This document shows positions 60,504 through 64,000 of a stretch of DNA of 64,000 nt, piece after piece. The DNA lies in the NCBI RefSeq assembly GCF_031583065.1, contig NZ_CP134053.1:6365001-6429000 (forward strand). Reading direction: 5' to 3'. Both the position numbers and the translations under genes were made by a program. Within the stretch, counting starts at the first letter, position 1, and each line of letters starts with the position of its first letter. The notes under the pieces were generated by a model. That model worked only from the letters and a program-made list of their open reading frames with translations, was not told the DNA's origin and did not search any database. Origin of the DNA: Streptomyces sp. CGMCC 4.7035 (GTDB taxonomy: Bacteria; Actinomycetota; Actinomycetes; Streptomycetales; Streptomycetaceae).

Positions 60504-61504
60504 GCACCGCGGTCGTCATCGAGGCACCGGGCGCGCACCGCCTGGTGGCTCACGAGCCCGTGGTGCCCGGTCCCGGCGAGGCGCTCGTGCGCGTCCACGC
60601 CGTCGGCATCTGCGGCAGCGACCGCGAGGTCTACCAGGGCAACCGGCCCGAGGGGTACGTCCGCTACCCGCTCACCCCGGGCCACGAGTGGTCCGGGACG
60701 GTCGAGGCCGTCGGCGCCGGAGTGGTCGAGTCCCTCGTCGGCCGCAAGGTCGTCGGGGAGGGCTTCCGCAACTGCCAGGTCTGCGACCGCTGCCACGCGG
60801 GCGAGACGACGCTGTGCACGGCGGGGTACGAGGAGACCGGCTTCACCCAGCCTGGCGCGATGGCCACCACCCTCACGCTCCCGGCCCGCCTCCTGCACGC
60901 CCTGCCGGACGACGCCGACCTGACGGCGGCGGCCCTCCTGGAGCCCGCCGCCTGTATCGCGGCCGCGGCGCTCAAGGCGAACGCCCAGCCGGGCGAGCGG
61001 GTGGCCGTCGTCGGCACCGGAACCCTCGGCATGTTCGCCGTGCAGTTCCTGAAGGCGATCTCCCCGGCCGAGCTGCTGGTCGTCGGCACCGGCCGCGACC
61101 GCGAAGCACTGTCCCGGCAGTACGGCGCCACCGACTTCCGCACCAAGGACCAGGAGCTCGACGACGACTTCGACGTCGTCATCGAGACCGCCGGGTCCGC
61201 GTCCGCCGCGCGCACCGCCGCCTCGCTGCTCAGGCGCGGTGGACGCCTCGTCCTGACGGGTATCCCGGCGCCGGGCGCCGAGGGTCTGGACCCCACCGAT
61301 CTCGTCGTACGGCAGCTGGAGGTGCACACCGTGTTCGGGGCACCGCCGGACGCCTGGGCGCACACGGTGCGGGTCTTCGGGGCAGGGCTGCTCGATCCCC
61401 TGCCGCTGGTCACGCACGAACTACCGCTTGCCGAGTTTCCGCAGGCCATCGAGCTGGTGGGGGCCGGGGACCCGAAGGTCGGCAAGGTCCTGCTGCGGCC
61501 GTGA
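60500..61504 (+). CDS. Zinc-binding medium-chain dehydrogenase (sugar/sugar-acid)
   Basis: 334 aa, GTG overlapping the upstream stop. MDR alcohol dehydrogenase fold: catalytic zinc ligands in AVGICGSDREVY near 37 and TPGHEWSG near 63, structural-zinc Cys set (CQVCDRCHAGETTLC, near 90-104), and NAD-binding VAVVGTGTLGMFAVQFL near 170. Related to L-threonine/sorbitol dehydrogenases. It probably oxidises a hydroxyl of the sugar or sugar acid handled by its operon. Confidence 0.9.
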   Translation: MSTAVVIEAPGAHRLVAHEPVVPGPGEALVRVHAVGICGSDREVYQGNRPEGYVRYPLTPGHEWSGTVEAVGAGVVESLVGRKVVGEGFRNCQVCDRCHAGETTLCTAGYEETGFTQPGAMATTLTLPARLLHALPDDADLTAAALLEPAACIAAAALKANAQPGERVAVVGTGTLGMFAVQFLKAISPAELLVVGTGRDREALSRQYGATDFRTKDQELDDDFDVVIETAGSASAARTAASLLRRGGRLVLTGIPAPGAEGLDPTDLVVRQLEVHTVFGAPPDAWAHTVRVFGAGLLDPLPLVTHELPLAEFPQAIELVGAGDPKVGKVLLRP

Positions 61505-61515
61505 CCTCCCGAGCC

Positions 61516-61559
61516 GTACGCCGGTACGGAGTTACCTGACGAACTCCGCACCGGCGTAC
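61516..61559 (+). terminator. Intra-operon stem-loop after the dehydrogenase gene
   Basis: A 10-bp outer stem gtacgccggt / accggcgtac and a 6-bp inner stem ggagtt / aactcc with an 8-nt loop. It begins 12 bp after the stop and may attenuate or protect the dehydratase-dehydrogenase message relative to the genes downstream. Confidence 0.6.
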
Positions 61560-61624
61560 CACCAAGCCCTCCCACACCCTGAGCCGCGAACCTCGTCCGA
61601 AATACCGAACGTGAGGAACCCCTT

Positions 61625-62590
61625 GTGACCGACTCCGCTACGGCAGCCCGCAGGCCCGGTGAGCAGGCGCTCGCCGAGCTCGGCCTCGGCGCCCCCGCCC
61701 TCTCCCCCGCCGACGCCTCGCCGCACACCTTCCCCGGGGGCGGCCGCTGGCGCACCGAGATCCCCTCGTGCGAGGGCCCCGAGGCGCTGGCCGTGGTCCT
61801 CAAGGAGTCCTCGCGGCTCGACGTGCCGATCCACCGGATCAGCCAGGGCAGCGGCGTATGGATGCTGACCGACGACGAGATCACCGAGATGGTCGACGCG
61901 ACCAACGAGCGTGACATCGAGCTGTGCCTGTTCACCGGGCCGCGCGGCACGTGGGACATCGGCGGCTCCGTCCGCACCGACTCGCGCGGCGGCGGTCTGC
62001 GCGCCCGCGGGCACGACGCGGTCGCCGGGTGCGTCGAGGACGCCGTCCGCGCCACCGAACTGGGCGTCAAGTGCCTGCTCGTGGCCGACGAGGGCGTGCT
62101 GTGGACCCTGCACCGGGCGCGGGAGGCCGGCATCATTCCGGCCGACACGACCCTCAAGGTCTCGGCGCTCATCGGCCCGGTCAACCCGGCCGCGTACGCC
62201 GTGTACGAGCGCCTCGGCGCCGACTCGGTGAACGTGCCCAGTGATCTGACGCTCGATCACCTCACCGAGATCCGCCGGGTTTCCGCCGCCCCCATGGACA
62301 TGTACATCGAGGCCCCCGACGACCTCGGCGGGTACATCCGGATGTACGAGGTCGCCGAGCTGATCCGGCGCGGCGCCCCGCTCTACCTGAAGTTCGGCCT
62401 TTCCAAGACGCCCGGGATCTACCCGTACGGGCACCACCTGCGGGACCTGACCCTGTCCACCGCCCGCGAACGGGTGCGGCGCGGCAGGCTCGCCCTGGAC
62501 CTGCTCGCACGCCACGGAGTCGACGGCGACATGGCGCCGCTCGGTTCGCGGCTGCCGGGCGAGCTGAACCGGTTCCCGGCCGCGTCATAA
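61625..62590 (+). CDS. Unrecognised TIM-barrel-like enzyme of the sugar operon
   Basis: 321 aa, GTG with GAGG about 10 nt upstream. I do not recognise the family with confidence. Alternating beta/alpha pattern and barrel-like segments: [15 protein letters not shown] near 65, [20 protein letters not shown] near 97, [19 protein letters not shown] near 144, [20 protein letters not shown] near 178, [15 protein letters not shown] near 200, and [19 protein letters not shown] near 223. Conserved Lys, Asp and Glu at strand ends suggest an aldolase- or U32-like enzyme. Its position between a dehydrogenase and the binding protein implies a catabolic step. Confidence 0.75.
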   Translation: MTDSATAARRPGEQALAELGLGAPALSPADASPHTFPGGGRWRTEIPSCEGPEALAVVLKESSRLDVPIHRISQGSGVWMLTDDEITEMVDATNERDIELCLFTGPRGTWDIGGSVRTDSRGGGLRARGHDAVAGCVEDAVRATELGVKCLLVADEGVLWTLHRAREAGIIPADTTLKVSALIGPVNPAAYAVYERLGADSVNVPSDLTLDHLTEIRRVSAAPMDMYIEAPDDLGGYIRMYEVAELIRRGAPLYLKFGLSKTPGIYPYGHHLRDLTLSTARERVRRGRLALDLLARHGVDGDMAPLGSRLPGELNRFPAAS

Positions 62591-62729
62591 CGTTCCGGAA
62601 ACTCGGCTTCACAGAAGCCGACACAGCCGCCCACAATCCCACACGACCCTTCTCGGTCTCCCACCGCACCGCCCGCCAAGCACTCTTGGGCCGCCAGACC
62701 GAGCCCCACACACATCAAGGATGATGATC

Positions 62730-63836
62730 ATGCGCACTCGCAGAGCCGCACTGGCCGCCGTCGCCGGAGCCGCCTCCCTCGCCCTGACCCTGTCCGCCTG
62801 CGGCCAGAACAGCGATGGCGGAAGCAAGGAGGACAAGGGCAGCGCCAAGGGCGGGACCATCGGCATCGCGATGCCGACCAAGTCCTCCGAGCGCTGGATC
62901 ACCGACGGCGCCAACGTCGTCAAGGACCTGGAGGCCAAGGGTTACAAGACCAAGCTGGTCTTCGGTGAGGACGACCCCGACCAGCAGGTCTCGCAGATCG
63001 AGAACCTGATCACGCAGGGCGTCAAGGCGCTGATCGTCGCCGCGATCGACAACAAGTCCCTGAACAACGTCCTCCAGCAGGCCGCCGACGCCAAGATCCC
63101 GGTCATCTCCTACGACCGCCTGATCCTCGGCACGAAGAACGTCGACTACTACGCGTCCTTCGACAACGAGAAGGTCGGCCGGCTCCAGGGCCAGTACATC
63201 GTCGACAAGCTGGGCCTGGCGAGCGGCAAGGGCCCCTTCAACATCGAGCTGTTCGCCGGCTCCAACGACGACAACAACACCAAGTACTTCTTCAACGGCG
63301 CGATGAGCGTGCTCCAGCCGTACATCGACAAGAAGAAGCTCGTCGTCAAGTCCGGCCAGACCAAGCTCACCCAGGTCACCACCCTGCGCTGGGACCCCGC
63401 CACCGCCCAGAAGCGCATGGAGGACAACCTCACCTCGTCGTACACCTCGGGCCGGGTCGACGCGGTTCTCTCGCCCTACGACGGCATCTCCATCGGCATC
63501 ATCGCCGCGCTGAAGTCGGACGGCTACGGCTCCAAGGCCAAGCCGCTGCCGGTCATCACCGGCCAGGACGCCGAGCTCGCCTCGGTGAAGTCGATCATCG
63601 CGGGCCAGCAGTCCATGACGATCTACAAGGACCTCCGCAAGCTCGCCCAGGTCGCCACGGACATGGTCGACGCCTCCCTCAACGGCAAGAAGCCCGAGAT
63701 CAACGACACGAAGTCGTACGACAACGGCACCAAGGTCGTCCCCGCCTACCTGCTGCAGCCGGTGAGCGTCGACAAGACCAACTACGAGAAGGAACTCGTC
63801 CAGGGCGGTTACTACACGGCGGACCAGCTCAAGTAA
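62730..63836 (+). CDS. chvE: Sugar ABC transporter substrate-binding lipoprotein (ChvE type)
   Basis: 368 aa. Among three closely spaced ATGs, 62730 is chosen (AAGGA 8 nt upstream). Signal peptide with lipobox LTLSAC, then the acidic linker. Periplasmic-binding fold type [21 protein letters not shown] near 44, [20 protein letters not shown] near 86, [20 protein letters not shown] near 121, and [20 protein letters not shown] near 273. ChvE/multiple-sugar binding proteins bind galactose, arabinose, xylose and related acids. It feeds the ABC ATPase that follows 32 bp later. Confidence 0.94.
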   Translation: MRTRRAALAAVAGAASLALTLSACGQNSDGGSKEDKGSAKGGTIGIAMPTKSSERWITDGANVVKDLEAKGYKTKLVFGEDDPDQQVSQIENLITQGVKALIVAAIDNKSLNNVLQQAADAKIPVISYDRLILGTKNVDYYASFDNEKVGRLQGQYIVDKLGLASGKGPFNIELFAGSNDDNNTKYFFNGAMSVLQPYIDKKKLVVKSGQTKLTQVTTLRWDPATAQKRMEDNLTSSYTSGRVDAVLSPYDGISIGIIAALKSDGYGSKAKPLPVITGQDAELASVKSIIAGQQSMTIYKDLRKLAQVATDMVDASLNGKKPEINDTKSYDNGTKVVPAYLLQPVSVDKTNYEKELVQGGYYTADQLK

Positions 63837-63868
63837 GCGTCGAACCTTACGGATTGGAAGGCACGACC

Positions 63869-64000
63869 ATGGCGGGACCCGTCCTGGAAATGCGCTCGAT
63901 CGTCAAGACCTTTCCCGGCGTCAAGGCGCTGTCGGACGTCACACTGACCGTCCGCCAGGGCGAGGTCCACGCCATCTGCGGGGAGAACGGCGCCGGCAAG
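63869..64000 (+). CDS. Sugar ABC transporter ATP-binding protein, partial
   Basis: The first 44 codons only; it runs off the window end. ATG at 63869 with GGAAGG upstream. [21 protein letters not shown] is typical of the RbsA/MglA/GguA double-ABC family, and the fragment ends in Walker A GENGAGK. It energises uptake with the ChvE-type lipoprotein; the permease should follow outside the window. Confidence 0.93.
   Translation, partial: MAGPVLEMRSIVKTFPGVKALSDVTLTVRQGEVHAICGENGAGK

Overview
This is a high-GC actinobacterial chromosome segment, almost certainly Streptomyces. The evidence is the strong third-position GC bias, many GTG and TTG starts, the family content (FasR-fabDHPF, homodimeric AceE, a run of TerD paralogues, DUF3052, DUF3145, an SCO2400-type protein) and several palindromic intergenic repeats that I recognise as common in Streptomyces. 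From memory the gene order matches the S. coelicolor core region around aceE (SCO2371), fabDHPF (SCO2387-2390) and the sugar genes just beyond. Both ends cut a gene: an MFS exporter on the left and a sugar ABC ATPase on the right.

Layout. 1-11 kb: MFS exporter, an anchored peptidoglycan-binding protein, a sugar-phosphate-type HAD phosphatase, a GDT1-type cation transporter behind a Mn-type (yybP-ykoY) riboswitch, a secreted HNH nuclease, an FAD/NAD(P) protein, DedA, DUF2277, an MBL hydrolase, a 13-bp tandem repeat, a PanE-like reductase and a LysR regulator. 11.2-12.3 kb: tRNA-Val next to a 5'-truncated DUF4097 gene, which looks like an old rearrangement scar. 12.4-19.5 kb: envelope genes, namely a coiled-coil protein, a secreted amidase, a deacetylase-like protein and a GT51 transglycosylase whose transpeptidase serine and lysine are replaced.

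19.5-31 kb holds the most interesting block. It is a Ter-type stress system: two TerD proteins with a TerC/DUF475 membrane protein in one run, a TerA-like protein, and a long TerD-like protein with a YGYP-repeat tail. Divergent from the last is a three-gene biosynthetic operon: HpcH/HpaI-type aldolase, a fused phosphoribosyltransferase/StiP/PELOTA protein, and a HAD phosphatase. An AhpE-type peroxiredoxin and DUF3052 follow.

31-49 kb is central metabolism and housekeeping: aceE, a K+ channel, a TetR/MFS pair, DUF1023 and DUF4429 genes, a MerR/aldo-keto reductase pair, GNAT, a beta-lactamase-like hydrolase, pirin, then fasR and the type II fatty acid synthase genes fabD-fabH-acpP-fabF. 49-59 kb: DUF3145, an SGNH lipoprotein, galM, RidA/LysR, EI24, a MarR/oxidoreductase pair, a TPR-like protein and an SCO2400-type zinc-ribbon protein. 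59-64 kb: a sugar-acid catabolic and uptake operon (enolase-superfamily dehydratase, zinc dehydrogenase, unknown enzyme, ChvE-type binding lipoprotein, ABC ATPase) behind a clear promoter flanked by two dyads.

At least a dozen starts have a TANNNT-like -10 hexamer 6 to 9 nt upstream and no ribosome binding site, so leaderless transcription looks common here. I saw no CRISPR array, insertion sequence, rRNA or phage structural gene.
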